A DNA stretch of 64,000 bases from Pseudomonas mendocina (GCF_900636545.1 NZ_LR134290.1:496001-560000); one strand, 5' to 3'. Counted from the first letter of the stretch, positions 1-8,948 are shown. A program made the numbers and translations. Notes: generated by a model not told the origin, from the letters alone.

Positions 1-1764
1 GCCCTGCAGCGCCTGCTGGTCGTAGGCGGCTGCGGCGGCGCGGGTGCACTCGCGGCGGGCCAGGTAGGCGTCGAAGGCGGCCTGACCGTGGCGCTTGCGC
101 AGCATGCGCTCGACCACTTGCGGGGCCAGCACCAGGGCGCTGGCGTTGTTGCCGCCAAAACCCTTGGAGTTGATGAAAGCCACGTCCAGCGCGTGCTCAC
201 CCACTTTACGGTCCTCGGTGGACAGGCTCAGGTGATCCTGATGCACGTCGCCAGCGACCGCGTCGATGGTCTTGATGCCCGGCACGATGCCGTACTTGAA
301 GGCGCCGAGTGCGCCGATCACCTGGTCGCCGCTGGCGGTGGCCAGGGAATGGCCGACGAAGGCCTTAACCGCCGTGACCGGCCATTGCTCGATACCGAAG
401 GCCGCGGCGACGCGGTCGAGAATCTCCGACTCGGTAACGCGGTTGGCTGGGGTGCTGGAGCCATGGGCATGGACGAAGCTGCGATTGCGCACGGCGTCGA
501 GACCGAGCAGTTGCACGGCGCTGGCCACGGCCTTGGCCACGGTCAGGTAGTTGCCCGGGCCGGGGGCGGAGATGGATTTCTTGAAACCATCGGCGTTGAT
601 GAATACGTCCGGCACCGCGCCGTGGATGTCGGCACCCAGTTCCAGGGCCAGCTCGTCGTCCATCAGCACTACGAACTGGCAGGCCTCGGCCAAGGTGAAC
701 CCGCAGTTGTCGCCGAATGGGCGGCTGGCACGGCGGAAGTCCACCTCGCTCTTGCCTTCGATCTGGCGCAGGCCTTCTTCGGTGGCCAGCGCGCCCATGG
801 CACCGTAGCCTTCGATGCATTCCTGGTTGATCGGCGCCTCGCTGCTGCCGACGATGACCACGCGTGCCTTGCCGGAGGCGATCTGCTCGATGCCCTTCTG
901 CAGGTTGTAGAGGAAGGTGGCGCACGCGCCGGTGATGCTGCCGGTGGTGCCGACGCTGCCGAGCACGTAGGCGTTGATGAAGTCCGCCGGCATGGTATTC
1001 AGGCCCAGGGCTAGTTGCTTGGCGGTGACGCGGCCACCTTTGAGGCGCGACTGCATCATGCCGCCGAAACCGTTCTCGTCGAGTTGGCTCATGATGCAGC
1101 TGGCAAACACGGCGATCTCGTCCGGGGCAACGTGCTGGACGATGCGTTGCCAGTCGATGCCCACCGAACGCAGCGCGTCGGTGACGCCGACCACGGTCAT
1201 GGCCAGGCCGCGCGGGTGGAAGCGGGCGTTGTACAGCTCGCTCGGCTCGAAGCCGGTGGGCAGTTGGCCGGCGGACTTCACTGCCAACGGGCGATAGCTG
1301 TCGACCTTGAATTCGCAGCTGTCGTGCAGGGTGACGCGTACTTCGTTGCCTTCGAGTTCTTCGATCGACCAATTGGCCGGCAGCGGCTCGGGCAGTTGCT
1401 TGCGCTGGGTGAGGAAGCTCAGGCTGGTGCCATCGGCAGGGGTGACGCCGATGCTTTTCTGCCAGTGGGCGGCGTCCGGGTCCAGATGCTGCTTCTCGAT
1501 GCGGCGCACCAGGGTGCCGGCGAGGATTTGCTTGGCGTAGCGGCTTTCGATATCGGCCAGGCTCAGCGGCTGGCCGTCCTGATCCTGATACTGGCCATCG
1601 ACCACGCGCACCAGCTTCATCATCTGCGCCAGTCCGGCCAAGGTTTCCTGGCGCGCCTGGGGTTCCAGCGACTCCTGCACGGTACGGCGAAAACCATGGT
1701 GGAAGGAGCTGCGCCCGGCTGCGTTGTAACCCCCAAAACCCACGATCACAGGTAAGCGCGACAT
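1..1764 (-). CDS. fabY: beta-ketoacyl-ACP synthase FabY (C-terminus runs off the window)
   Basis: The reading frame starts at ATG 1764 (MSRLPVIVGFGGYNAAGRS) and stays open to base 1, giving 588 residues; the last few dozen residues lie outside the window. The protein resembles P. aeruginosa FabY, a long (~630 residue) ketoacyl synthase that condenses acetyl-CoA with malonyl-ACP to start fatty acid synthesis. Visible support is the nucleophile segment TGACATFLYNL with the active-site Cys near residue 281, the HAHGSSTPANRVTE segment with a catalytic His, and GHSLATASGDQ with the second His. A late GFGGNNAS motif is typical of ketosynthases. It lies 256 bp downstream of pyrC' on the same strand, separated by a hairpin, so it probably has its own promoter. 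Family membership is firm; the FabY name rests on remembered similarity. Confidence 0.88.
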   Translation of the reverse strand, partial: MSRLPVIVGFGGYNAAGRSSFHHGFRRTVQESLEPQARQETLAGLAQMMKLVRVVDGQYQDQDGQPLSLADIESRYAKQILAGTLVRRIEKQHLDPDAAHWQKSIGVTPADGTSLSFLTQRKQLPEPLPANWSIEELEGNEVRVTLHDSCEFKVDSYRPLAVKSAGQLPTGFEPSELYNARFHPRGLAMTVVGVTDALRSVGIDWQRIVQHVAPDEIAVFASCIMSQLDENGFGGMMQSRLKGGRVTAKQLALGLNTMPADFINAYVLGSVGTTGSITGACATFLYNLQKGIEQIASGKARVVIVGSSEAPINQECIEGYGAMGALATEEGLRQIEGKSEVDFRRASRPFGDNCGFTLAEACQFVVLMDDELALELGADIHGAVPDVFINADGFKKSISAPGPGNYLTVAKAVASAVQLLGLDAVRNRSFVHAHGSSTPANRVTESEILDRVAAAFGIEQWPVTAVKAFVGHSLATASGDQVIGALGAFKYGIVPGIKTIDAVAGDVHQDHLSLSTEDRKVGEHALDVAFINSKGFGGNNASALVLAPQVVERMLRKRHGQAAFDAYLARRECTRAAAAAYDQQALQG

Positions 1765-2020
1765 AACTCAAAAGCTCCTGAACAAGGCCAGCGCGACGCC
1801 AGGCCGGCGCCAGTGGGCGCGAGCGGGGTCATAGGGCGGTGGCATTTGGAAAATTTCGGCTGCCTAACCTGACGTGGATCATGACCGTCGAGTCACTCAT
1901 TCGTCCAATGTCGTGGCAAGTGCGGCGCGTGTCGCGGATGGGATGGGACTTTGCAAGGGCCGAGGGTGCGCCTGGCGCACCCTCGAACAGCGAGCCCGCC
2001 AGGCGGTGGGCTCGAAGGGG
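1765..2020. other. intergenic region between pyrC' and fabY
   Basis: There is no convincing gene here. It holds a perfect hairpin just after pyrC' (1962-1984) and must contain the fabY promoter and ribosome binding site on the minus strand. I did not identify a clear -10/-35 pair. Confidence 0.5.
1962..1984 (-). terminator. perfect 10-bp hairpin after pyrC', likely terminator
   Basis: GAGGGTGCGC (1962-1971) and GCGCACCCTC (1975-1984) are exact inverted repeats with a 3-base loop, about 36 bp beyond the pyrC' stop codon. The T-tract on the minus strand is weak (CCTTGC), so this could be a poor intrinsic terminator or an mRNA 3' end stabiliser. Confidence 0.5.
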
Positions 2021-3292
2021 TCAGCTCTGGTAGCTGATATGTCCATCCACCAGCGTGTAGCGCACCGCGCCGGGCAGGCAATGGCCGATGAACGGGCAGT
2101 TGCTGCCCTTGGAGTACCACTGTTCACCGGCGACGGTGGAGGCCTGCGCATCGAACAGCACGATATCGGCAGCGCCGCCGACGCTCAGCGTGCCGGCCGG
2201 CAGGCGCAAGGCGGCAGCCGGGCCACTGGAGAGGCGTGCCAGCAGCGTCGGCAGATCCAGCAGGCCGTCCTGCATCAGGGTCATGGCCAGCGGCAGCAGG
2301 AGCTGCACGCTGCTGATGCCAGGCTCGGTAGCGGCAAAGGGCGCCAGCTTGGCATCGCGCTCGTGCGGCTGGTGATGGCTGGCGATGGTCGAGATCACCC
2401 CGGCTTTCACCGCTTCGCGCAGACCGTCGCGGTCGGCCCGCGAGCGCAGCGGCGGTTGCACGTGATAGAGGCTGGAAAAATCGATCAGCGCTTCGTCGGT
2501 GAGGATCAGCTGGTACAGCGCCACATCGGCGGTCACCGGCAGGCCGCGGGCCTGAGCGGCGGCGATCAGCTCGGCGCCACGGGCGCTGGTGATCTGGCTG
2601 AAGTGTGCGCGCACGCCACTTTGTTCCACCAGCAGCAGGTCGCGAGCCAGGGCCACGGTTTCGGCGGTTTCCGGGATGCCGGCCAGGCCGAGGAAGCTGG
2701 CGGTCGGGCCTTCGTGGGCCAGGCCACCTTCGGCCAGGTCGGCATCCTGCGAATGGAAGATCACCTGCAGGTCGAAGGTGGCTGCATATTCCAGCGCGCG
2801 GCGCAGGGTGCGGGCGCTGCGGAAGTTGTCCAGGCCGTTGCCGAAGGCGACGCAGCCGGCGTCGCGCAGGGCCACGAGTTCTGCAAGCTGCTCGCCAGCC
2901 AGGCCCTTGCTCAGCGCGCCGATGGGGAACACCTTGGTGTGCCCGGCTTCGCGGGCGCGGTCGAGGATCAGCTCGGCCACCGCCGAGGTGTCCAGCACCG
3001 GTTTGGTAATCGGCGGGCAGCACAGGCTGGTGACGCCGCCGGCTGCAGCGGCCAGGGTTTCCGTGGCGATGCTGCCTTTGCGGCTGTAGCCCGGCTCGCG
3101 CAGGGCCACGGACAGGTCGACCAGGCCAGGCGCGGCAATCAGGCCTTGAGCGTCGAGAGTCTTGTCGGCAGTGAAGCCGGCAGGCGCCTGGCCGGTGGCG
3201 ACCAGCTTGGTTCCGTCGATATAGAGGTCGGTGACCTGATCCAGTCCGCTGGCCGGATCGATCACGCGGGCGCCGAGGATTGCGGTACGCAT
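2021..3292 (-). CDS. pyrC': non-catalytic dihydroorotase-like protein PyrC'
   Basis: This 423-residue protein is the dihydroorotase homologue that pairs with PyrB in Pseudomonas aspartate transcarbamoylase (ATCase). The amidohydrolase metal motif is lost: where true dihydroorotases have DxHxHxREPG, this one reads DLSVALREPG near residue 60, so both histidines are replaced by Ser and Ala. In known Pseudomonas enzymes such PyrC' chains are structural, forming a PyrB6-PyrC'6 complex that PyrB needs for activity. Its ATG overlaps the pyrB stop by one base (TGATG), which implies translational coupling and a fixed ratio of the two chains. A separate catalytic pyrC should exist elsewhere in the genome. 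Confidence 0.95.
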   Translation of the reverse strand: MRTAILGARVIDPASGLDQVTDLYIDGTKLVATGQAPAGFTADKTLDAQGLIAAPGLVDLSVALREPGYSRKGSIATETLAAAAGGVTSLCCPPITKPVLDTSAVAELILDRAREAGHTKVFPIGALSKGLAGEQLAELVALRDAGCVAFGNGLDNFRSARTLRRALEYAATFDLQVIFHSQDADLAEGGLAHEGPTASFLGLAGIPETAETVALARDLLLVEQSGVRAHFSQITSARGAELIAAAQARGLPVTADVALYQLILTDEALIDFSSLYHVQPPLRSRADRDGLREAVKAGVISTIASHHQPHERDAKLAPFAATEPGISSVQLLLPLAMTLMQDGLLDLPTLLARLSSGPAAALRLPAGTLSVGGAADIVLFDAQASTVAGEQWYSKGSNCPFIGHCLPGAVRYTLVDGHISYQS

Positions 3293-4299
3293 CAGTTGGC
3301 CTCCTCGGCGTTGAGTTGACGTTGGGCGTTCTGCCCGCTCATGGCCATTGACAGCACGGCCATGCGGATGGCGATGCCGTAGGTGACCTGGTTGAGGATC
3401 ACCGATTGCGGGCCGTCGGCCACCGCCGACTCGATCTCCACGCCGCGGTTGATCGGGCCCGGGTGCATCACCAGGGCATCCGGCTTGGCCAGTTTCAGGC
3501 GCTGCTCGGTGAGGCCGAACAGGCGGTAGAACTCACCCTCGCTGGGCAGCAGGCCGCCCTGCATGCGCTCGCGCTGCAGGCGTAGCATGATCACCACGTC
3601 GACGTCCTTGAGGCCTTCGTTGGCGTCGCTGAACACGCGCACGCCGTAGCTTTCTTCCAGGCCGATGGGCAGCAGGGTCTTCGGCGCAATCACCCGGATA
3701 TCCGGGCAGCCCAGGGTCTTCAGCGCCAGCATGTTCGAGCGTGCCACCCGCGAATGCAGGATATCGCCGACGATGGCCACCGAGAGGTTCTCGAAGTCGC
3801 CCTTGTGGCGCCGGATGGTGAGCATGTCGAGCATGCCCTGGGTCGGGTGTGCGTGGCGGCCGTCGCCACCGTTGATGATTGCCAGGTTCGGGCACACGTG
3901 CTCGGCGATGAAGTGCGCGGCGCCGGAGTCGGCATGGCGCACCACGAAGATATCGGCAGCCATGGCTTCGAGGTTGCGCAGGGTGTCGAACAGTGTCTCG
4001 CCCTTGCTGGTGGAGCTGGTCGACACGTTGAGGCTGATGACGTCGGCCGAGAGGCGCTGGGCGGCCAGCTCGAAGGTGGTGCGGGTGCGCGTGGAGTTCT
4101 CGAAGAACACGTTGCACACGGTCTTGCCGCGCAGCAGCGGGACTTTCTTCACCGCCCGCGCGCCGACTTCGAGGAAGGAGTCGGCGGTGTCGAGGATTTC
4201 AGTCAACAGCTCACGGGGCAGACCGTCGAGTGAGAGGAAGTGGCGCAGCTGACCTTGGTCGTTCAGCTGCAGCGGGCGCTTGGCGGCGAGTGGCGTCAT
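3292..4299 (-). CDS. pyrB: aspartate carbamoyltransferase catalytic chain
   Basis: PyrB condenses carbamoyl phosphate with aspartate to make N-carbamoylaspartate, the committed step of pyrimidine synthesis in the cytoplasm. The 335-residue chain shows the carbamoyl phosphate motif STRTRTTFE near residue 70, the [11 protein letters not shown] segment near residue 150, and the C-terminal [14 protein letters not shown] segment. It is slightly longer than the E. coli catalytic chain because of an N-terminal extension, which in Pseudomonas class A ATCases carries regulatory nucleotide contacts. It lies 11 bp after pyrR and overlaps pyrC' by one base, so the three form one operon. Confidence 0.98.
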
Positions 4300-4310
4300 C
4301 GCAGGGAGTC

Positions 4311-4814
4311 TCAGTTGGCGAGCGTCTGGAGTTCGAGGGTCAGCGGCGTGGGGCCGGACAATTTTACCCGCTCGTTGGCTGCCAGCGACAGGGTGGCACC
4401 GACCACGTCGGGGCGGATCGGCAGCTCGCGGGCATTGAGGTCGAGCAGGCTGACCAGGGTCACGCTGGCCGGGCGGCCGTAGTCGAACAGTTCGTTCAGG
4501 GCGGCGCGAATGGTACGGCCGCTCATCAATACGTCGTCGATCAGCACCAGGTGCTGGCCTTCGATCTCGAACGGCAACTCGGACGGTTGCACCTGTGGGT
4601 GCAGGCCGTTCTGGGTGAAGTCGTCGCGGTAGAAGGACACGTCGAGGATGCCCAGCGCGTCGTTACGATTGAGCGCTTGCAGCAGGGCCTGGGCGACCCA
4701 GACGCCGCCGGTGCGGATGCCGATGAAGCGCGGCTCGCTGATCTGGCGCTGGTTGAGGTGCTGAGTCAGGGCACGGGCCATGGCCGGCAGCAGGTCGTTG
4801 GGGTTGGGTAGCAT
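4311..4814 (-). CDS. pyrR: PyrR bifunctional regulator / uracil phosphoribosyltransferase
   Basis: The 167-residue protein has the type I phosphoribosyltransferase PRPP loop [17 protein letters not shown] around residues 90-107, together with [10 protein letters not shown]. In Gram-positives PyrR is an RNA-binding attenuator of pyr genes; in Pseudomonas it is known as a PyrR homologue heading the pyrRBC' operon. It lies 30 bp after the corrected ruvX stop. I see no attenuator directly in front of it, so regulation by RNA binding cannot be supported here. Confidence 0.95.
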
Positions 4815-4844
4815 GGCGAAACTCCTTGATGCGAGCCAATTCGA

Positions 4845-5280
4845 TCAGCCCGTGCAGTTTTCCTCTAGCCAGCCCTGTAGCAACAAGGCTGCAGCAATGG
4901 CATCGACCGGGGCGCTCGCGATAGCCGCCACTCTGGCCTTCGCGTAGGCGCTGGCCCTTGGCCTCGAAGGTGGTCAGGCGTTCGTCGTGGGTGTAGGCCG
5001 GCAGGTTGAAGCGGCCGTTGAGGCGGCGGGCGAATTTCTCGGCGCGGGCGCTCATCTCGCTGGGCGTACCGTCCATGTTCAGCGGCAGGCCGACCACCAC
5101 GGCGTCCGGCTGCCATTCCTTGATCAAGGCTTCGACACGGCTCCAGTCCGGCACGCCGTTCTGCGCCTTGAGCACACACAACTCACGAGCCTGGCCGGTG
5201 ATCACCTGGCCGACGGCGACGCCGATCTGCTTGGTGCCGTAGTCGAAGCCCAGCAGTAGGCGCAGTGGCTTGTCGTTCAT
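4845..5280 (-). CDS. ruvX: RuvX/YqgF nuclease, broken by an apparent +1 frameshift
   Basis: RuvX/YqgF is an RNase H-fold protein linked to 16S rRNA 5' end processing and proposed as a Holliday junction resolvase. The N-terminal part is normal: [17 protein letters not shown] with the metal-binding Asp, [11 protein letters not shown], then [11 protein letters not shown]. After GGYRERP (codon ~123) the annotated frame turns into nonsense and runs 205 codons into pyrR. If one C is removed from the CCCC run at plus 4909-4912, translation continues [20 protein letters not shown] and stops at 4845-4847, giving a 144-residue protein of normal family length. So the gene is intact apart from one extra base, either a sequencing error or a real mutation. 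Its ATG overlaps the algH stop by one base. Confidence 0.9.
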
Positions 5281-5849
5281 CAGGCGTGCCCGACCTGCGA
5301 GGTCAGCAGGCTGAGGTTGACCCCCAGGCGTGCTGCAGCGGCATTGAGGCGCTGATCATAAGGTAGGTCGAAGAGAATGGCGCTGTCGGCGGGGCAGGTC
5401 AGCCAGGCGTTGTCGGCCAGCTCCGCTTCCAGTTGTCCGGCTTCCCAGCCGGCGTAACCGAGCGTGATCAGGTACTTGTCCGGGCCAGTGCCATCGGCGA
5501 TGGCAAACAGCACGTCCTGTGAGGTCGAAAGCCCCAGCTCGCCCAAATCCAGGGTCGCCTGGAACTGCGGGCCAGCCGGATGCAGGACGAAGCCGCGGTC
5601 GGTCTGTACCGGGCCGCCAGCGAAGATCGGCAGGCTGTGGCACAGCGTCGCGGGCTCCTCGTCAGGGCGTAATTGCTCCAACACATCAGCCAGGTTGAGG
5701 CCATTGGGCTTGTTGATCACCAGGCCCATCGCCCCCTGCTCGTTGTGTTCGACCAGGTAGGTGACGGTTTGCGCGAAGTTCGGATCAGCCATGTGCGGCA
5801 TGGCGATCAGGAAGTGGTGCTTGAGCGAGGTGGGGGCTGAGTTCTTCAT
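5280..5849 (-). CDS. algH: AlgH / YqgE family protein (DUF179)
   Basis: The protein has 189 residues, the length of P. aeruginosa AlgH, and begins [18 protein letters not shown]. The frame is open further upstream, but that extension overlaps tonB3 and has shadow-like composition, so ATG 5849 was chosen. Conserved DUF179 features are [23 protein letters not shown] and [13 protein letters not shown]. AlgH was first tied to alginate expression in P. aeruginosa; its biochemical role is unknown. It is directly coupled to ruvX (TGATG overlap), the usual algH-ruvX pairing. Confidence 0.95.
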   Translation of the reverse strand: MKNSAPTSLKHHFLIAMPHMADPNFAQTVTYLVEHNEQGAMGLVINKPNGLNLADVLEQLRPDEEPATLCHSLPIFAGGPVQTDRGFVLHPAGPQFQATLDLGELGLSTSQDVLFAIADGTGPDKYLITLGYAGWEAGQLEAELADNAWLTCPADSAILFDLPYDQRLNAAAARLGVNLSLLTSQVGHA

Positions 5850-5943
5850 GGCGGCTAGTTTCGGCTTTAAGCCGCCGGGCTTCAAGCCATAGGGCAACGC
5901 AGGGCGCCCGCGGCTTCGTATGCAGGCCGTTTCGATCGACGCT
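5850..5943. other. short spacer between tonB3 and algH with GGCTT inverted repeats
   Basis: The spacer contains the inverted repeat CGGCTTTAAGCCG followed by GGGCTTCAAGCC, with no T-tract. It may act as an mRNA processing or REP-like element and probably includes the algH ribosome binding site. Confidence 0.35.
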
Positions 5944-6840
5944 CTAGTTGCTCGACAGTCGATCGCCGCGCTCGAAGCGCCAGGTGCGGATGATTTCCAG
6001 GCGGTCGATATCGGCCAGGTCGCCGGTGAAGGGGGCATAGGGTGCGGCCAGGCGCACGATGCGTTGCGCGGCCTGGTCCAGTACGGCCTGGCCCGAGGAC
6101 TCCAGTACCTGCACTTCATACAGTGAGCCATCGCGGTTGATCGAAACCAGCAGGCGCAGGCTGCCATAGATGCGCTGGCGGCGGGCGTCGTCCGGGTAGT
6201 TGAGGTTGCCGATGCGCTCGACCTTCTTGCGCCACTCGTCCTTGTACCAGGCGCCCTTGTCGCGCATGGTCGAGGCGGCGTTGAGGCGATGGATCTTCGG
6301 TCGCTTGGCGTAGGCCTGAACTTCCTGCGCCAGTTCGGCTTCAAGGCTGGCGATTTCCGCTGAAAGTTGTGCGGAGTCGAATACCGGTGCCGGGCGCGTT
6401 TCCGGGACCGGTTTGGCTTCTTCGTGTTTTACCGGTGTTTTCTGCTGCTGTGGCGCGCGAGTGGCGACTGCGGCTTTGGGCGCTTCCTGCTTGGTGGCGG
6501 GTTGTTGCGGCGTTGCCGGCGGTGTGACCTTGCGCACCTCGCTGTCCTGGAAGGGCGCCTGCTCGGTGGTCTTGGGGGCCGCGGCATGTTCCAGCGTACC
6601 GCTGCCTTGCTGGTTGTCCTGGGCGAGGAAGTCGGCCTCCTTGGGCTTCTCTTCGCTCTTGAAGGTGGACAGGGTGATTTCCAGCGTCTTGCTGATCTCT
6701 GGCGGCGACTCCAGGGTGAAGCCGACGCCAAGAATCAGCGCCACATGCAGTGCTGCGGCGAGAAACAGGGTGAACCCCAGGCGATCCGCCGGACGGACGG
6801 TGGCGGAGGATACGGTGGTTGGGGTGGCTGCTGCGTTCAT
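5944..6840 (-). CDS. tonB3: TonB-family energy transducer (TonB3-like)
   Basis: This is a 298-residue inner-membrane protein. One N-terminal transmembrane segment (LGFTLFLAAALHVALILGVGFTL, ~residues 22-44) anchors it. A long Pro/Ala/Lys/Glu-rich periplasmic spacer follows (~60-150). The C-terminal TonB domain contains YPDDARRQRIYGSLRLLVSINRDGSLYEVQVLESSG. TonB proteins carry proton-motive energy from ExbB/ExbD to outer-membrane receptors. No exbBD lies next to it. In P. aeruginosa the homologue at this position, TonB3, is linked to twitching motility and pilus assembly, which fits the neighbouring pil-chp cluster. The paralogue assignment rests on gene order. Confidence 0.88.
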   Translation of the reverse strand: MNAAATPTTVSSATVRPADRLGFTLFLAAALHVALILGVGFTLESPPEISKTLEITLSTFKSEEKPKEADFLAQDNQQGSGTLEHAAAPKTTEQAPFQDSEVRKVTPPATPQQPATKQEAPKAAVATRAPQQQKTPVKHEEAKPVPETRPAPVFDSAQLSAEIASLEAELAQEVQAYAKRPKIHRLNAASTMRDKGAWYKDEWRKKVERIGNLNYPDDARRQRIYGSLRLLVSINRDGSLYEVQVLESSGQAVLDQAAQRIVRLAAPYAPFTGDLADIDRLEIIRTWRFERGDRLSSN

Positions 6841-6928
6841 CGCGTATCGGGTCTGCTTTCGAATGTGGCGCAGTCTGCCGGGTAGCAGTGGGGGCCTGCA
6901 AGTTGCAGGCGCCAGGCTGCCACTTTCG

Positions 6929-7885
6929 TCAAGCTTTTAGCCCGCGCTTGTTGGCAATGCAGTCCATCAGGCGTTCGCCGATACGGGTATCGAAGGCGGC
7001 GTCGATCTCGCGGATGCAGGTCGGGCTGGTAACGTTGATTTCCGTCAGATGGTCGCCGATTACATCGAGTCCGACGAATATCAGCCCTTTTTCACGAAGA
7101 GTCGGGCCGACCGCCGCGGCGATCTCGCGATCACGCTCGGTCAGGGGCCTGGCCTCGCCGCGTCCGCCGGCAGCCAGATTGCCGCGCGTTTCCCCGGCCG
7201 CTGGAATACGCGCCAGGCAATAGGGTACCGGTTCGCCGTCTATCATCAGGATGCGCTTGTCGCCGTCCTTGATGGCCGGCAGGTAGGCCTGCACCATGAT
7301 TTGCTGCTGGCCGTGCAGCGTCAGGGTTTCCAGAATCACCGAGAGGTTGGGGTCGCCCGCGCGGTGGCGAAAGATTTGCGATCCGCCCATGCCATCAAGG
7401 GGTTTGAGAATGATGTCACGGTGCTCATCGGCAAACTGGCGCACAATATCGGCGCGCCGACTGACCAGGGTCGGCGGTGTGTATTGGGGAAACTGGGTGG
7501 CGAAGAACTTTTCATTGCAGTCGCGCAGGCTCTGCGGCCGATTGACCACCAGTACGCCGTCGCGCTCCGCCTGCTCGAGCAGGTAGGTGGAGTAGACGAA
7601 TTCATTATCGAAGGGCGGGTCCTTGCGCATCAGGATCACGTCCAGTTCGGCGAGCGGCGTGTCCTGTTCCATGCCAAGGGTGAACCAGCGCTGCGGGTCA
7701 TTGAATACCTCCAGCGGGCGCACACGGGCACGAGCCTGGCCGCGAACCTGGTAGAGATCCTGCTGCTCCATGTAGAACAGCGACCAGCCGCGTGCTTGAG
7801 CGGCCAGCAACATGGCCAGCGAGCTGTCCTTCTTGAAGGAAATGCTGGCAATCGGATCCATGACGATCCCGAGACGAAGGCTCAT
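6929..7885 (-). CDS. gshB: glutathione synthetase
   Basis: GshB joins gamma-glutamylcysteine and glycine with ATP to form glutathione. The 318 residues match the bacterial GshB length. Visible motifs are GIVMDPIASISFKKDSS at the N-terminus, IILKPLDGMGGSQIF (ATP-grasp loop) near residue 155, and FVGLDVIGDHLTEINVTSPT near the C-terminus, containing metal- and ATP-binding residues. It is divergent from pilG across a 242-bp shared promoter region, as in P. aeruginosa. Confidence 0.97.
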   Translation of the reverse strand: MSLRLGIVMDPIASISFKKDSSLAMLLAAQARGWSLFYMEQQDLYQVRGQARARVRPLEVFNDPQRWFTLGMEQDTPLAELDVILMRKDPPFDNEFVYSTYLLEQAERDGVLVVNRPQSLRDCNEKFFATQFPQYTPPTLVSRRADIVRQFADEHRDIILKPLDGMGGSQIFRHRAGDPNLSVILETLTLHGQQQIMVQAYLPAIKDGDKRILMIDGEPVPYCLARIPAAGETRGNLAAGGRGEARPLTERDREIAAAVGPTLREKGLIFVGLDVIGDHLTEINVTSPTCIREIDAAFDTRIGERLMDCIANKRGLKA

Positions 7886-8127
7886 GGGGGTAACTCTCCG
7901 CGAGATAGAAGGTAGAGGCCGGGTTGGCCATGCCGTAAGAGGCTGTCAGGGTGGCGTTGGCCGGGGCCTTGGTCAAGGGCTGGCGCTGCCCCGGCAGCCT
8001 TATAGATTGCATCTGGAGAGTGTGCTAAAAAGGCCCGACGATTGGGTCAAGCCCCATCGGCGACTGGGCCTCAGGCATACTGATAACGCGAAATATAACG
8101 ACTCACCGAGGCGATGGTAGGGCGAAC
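7886..8127. promoter_or_regulatory. divergent gshB / pilG promoter region
   Basis: This 242-bp non-coding gap lies between divergent genes and must hold both promoters. An AT-rich patch just ahead of pilG (around 8078-8100, including TATAAC) is a possible -10 region, but I could not pair it with a convincing -35, so no specific promoter is called. Confidence 0.45.
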
Positions 8128-8535
8128 ATGGAACAGCATTCCGAGGGTTTGAAAGTGATGGTGATCGACGACTCGAAAACGATTCGTCGCACCGCCGAAA
8201 CTCTGCTGAAAAAAGTGGGTTGTGACGTCATCACCGCGGTCGATGGCTTCGATGCCCTGGCCAAGATTGCCGACACTCACCCCAGTATCATCTTTGTCGA
8301 CATCATGATGCCGCGTCTCGATGGGTATCAGACCTGTGCCCTGATCAAGAACAACAGTGCCTTCAAATCCACCCCGGTGATCATGCTGTCCTCCAAGGAC
8401 GGCCTGTTCGACAAGGCCAAGGGTCGCATCGTCGGCTCCGATCAATACCTGACCAAGCCCTTCAGCAAGGAAGAGCTGCTCGGTGCGATCAAAGCCCACG
8501 TGCCGGACTTCACCCCGGTGGAACAAGCCTCCTGA
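8128..8535 (+). CDS. pilG: twitching motility response regulator PilG
   Basis: PilG is a single-domain CheY-like receiver of 135 residues. The acidic pocket is seen in MVIDDSKTIRR, the phosphoacceptor is Asp58 in FVDIMMPRLDG, and the conserved Lys sits in YLTKPFS. In the Pil-Chp system PilG is phosphorylated by ChpA and promotes type IV pilus extension and cAMP production. It has no DNA-binding output domain. It is the first gene of the pilGHIJK-chpABC operon. Confidence 0.97.
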   Translation: MEQHSEGLKVMVIDDSKTIRRTAETLLKKVGCDVITAVDGFDALAKIADTHPSIIFVDIMMPRLDGYQTCALIKNNSAFKSTPVIMLSSKDGLFDKAKGRIVGSDQYLTKPFSKEELLGAIKAHVPDFTPVEQAS

Positions 8536-8582
8536 CGCACCGGCCCTACGGCCCCTGCGTCTCTTCTGCATTGGGAAACACC

Positions 8583-8948
8583 ATGGCTCGAATTCTGATT
8601 GTTGATGACTCCCCGACCGAGATGTACAAGCTGACTGCCATGCTGGAGAAGCACGGCCATCAGGTACTGAAAGCGGAAAACGGCGCCGACGGCGTGGCCC
8701 TGGCCCGCCAGGAGAAGCCGGACGCGGTCCTGATGGACATCGTCATGCCCGGCCTCAATGGCTTTCAGGCGACTCGTCAACTGACCAAGGACGCCGAAAC
8801 CAGTCACATCCCGGTGATCATCGTCACCACCAAGGATCAGGAAACCGACAAGGTCTGGGGCAAGCGCCAGGGCGCCAAGGACTACCTGACCAAGCCGGTC
8901 GATGAAGACACCTTGCTGAAAACTCTCAATGCGGTACTGGCCGGCTGA
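8583..8948 (+). CDS. pilH: twitching motility response regulator PilH
   Basis: This is a 121-residue CheY-like receiver starting MARILIVDDSPTEMYK; the in-frame upstream GTG/TTG extension was not used because the family begins at this ATG. The phosphoacceptor is Asp52 in LMDIVMPGLNG, and the conserved Lys is in YLTKPVDE. In P. aeruginosa PilH counteracts PilG and is thought to control pilus retraction or act as a phosphate sink. It lies 47 bp downstream of pilG. Confidence 0.97.
   Translation: MARILIVDDSPTEMYKLTAMLEKHGHQVLKAENGADGVALARQEKPDAVLMDIVMPGLNGFQATRQLTKDAETSHIPVIIVTTKDQETDKVWGKRQGAKDYLTKPVDEDTLLKTLNAVLAG

Noticed and set aside
365..1771. A 468-codon minus-strand frame overlapping fabY
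   Set aside because: Its product is Arg/Pro-rich and shadow-like; the true fabY frame gives clear ketosynthase motifs and only looks incomplete because it runs off the window.
4663..4844. C-terminal extension of ruvX into pyrR as a real 205-residue protein
   Set aside because: The extension has no family similarity and the other frame restores the normal ending, so it is a frameshift product.
8094..8099. TATAAC as a definite pilG -10 element
   Set aside because: No acceptable -35 at 16-18 bp, so left as a general promoter region.
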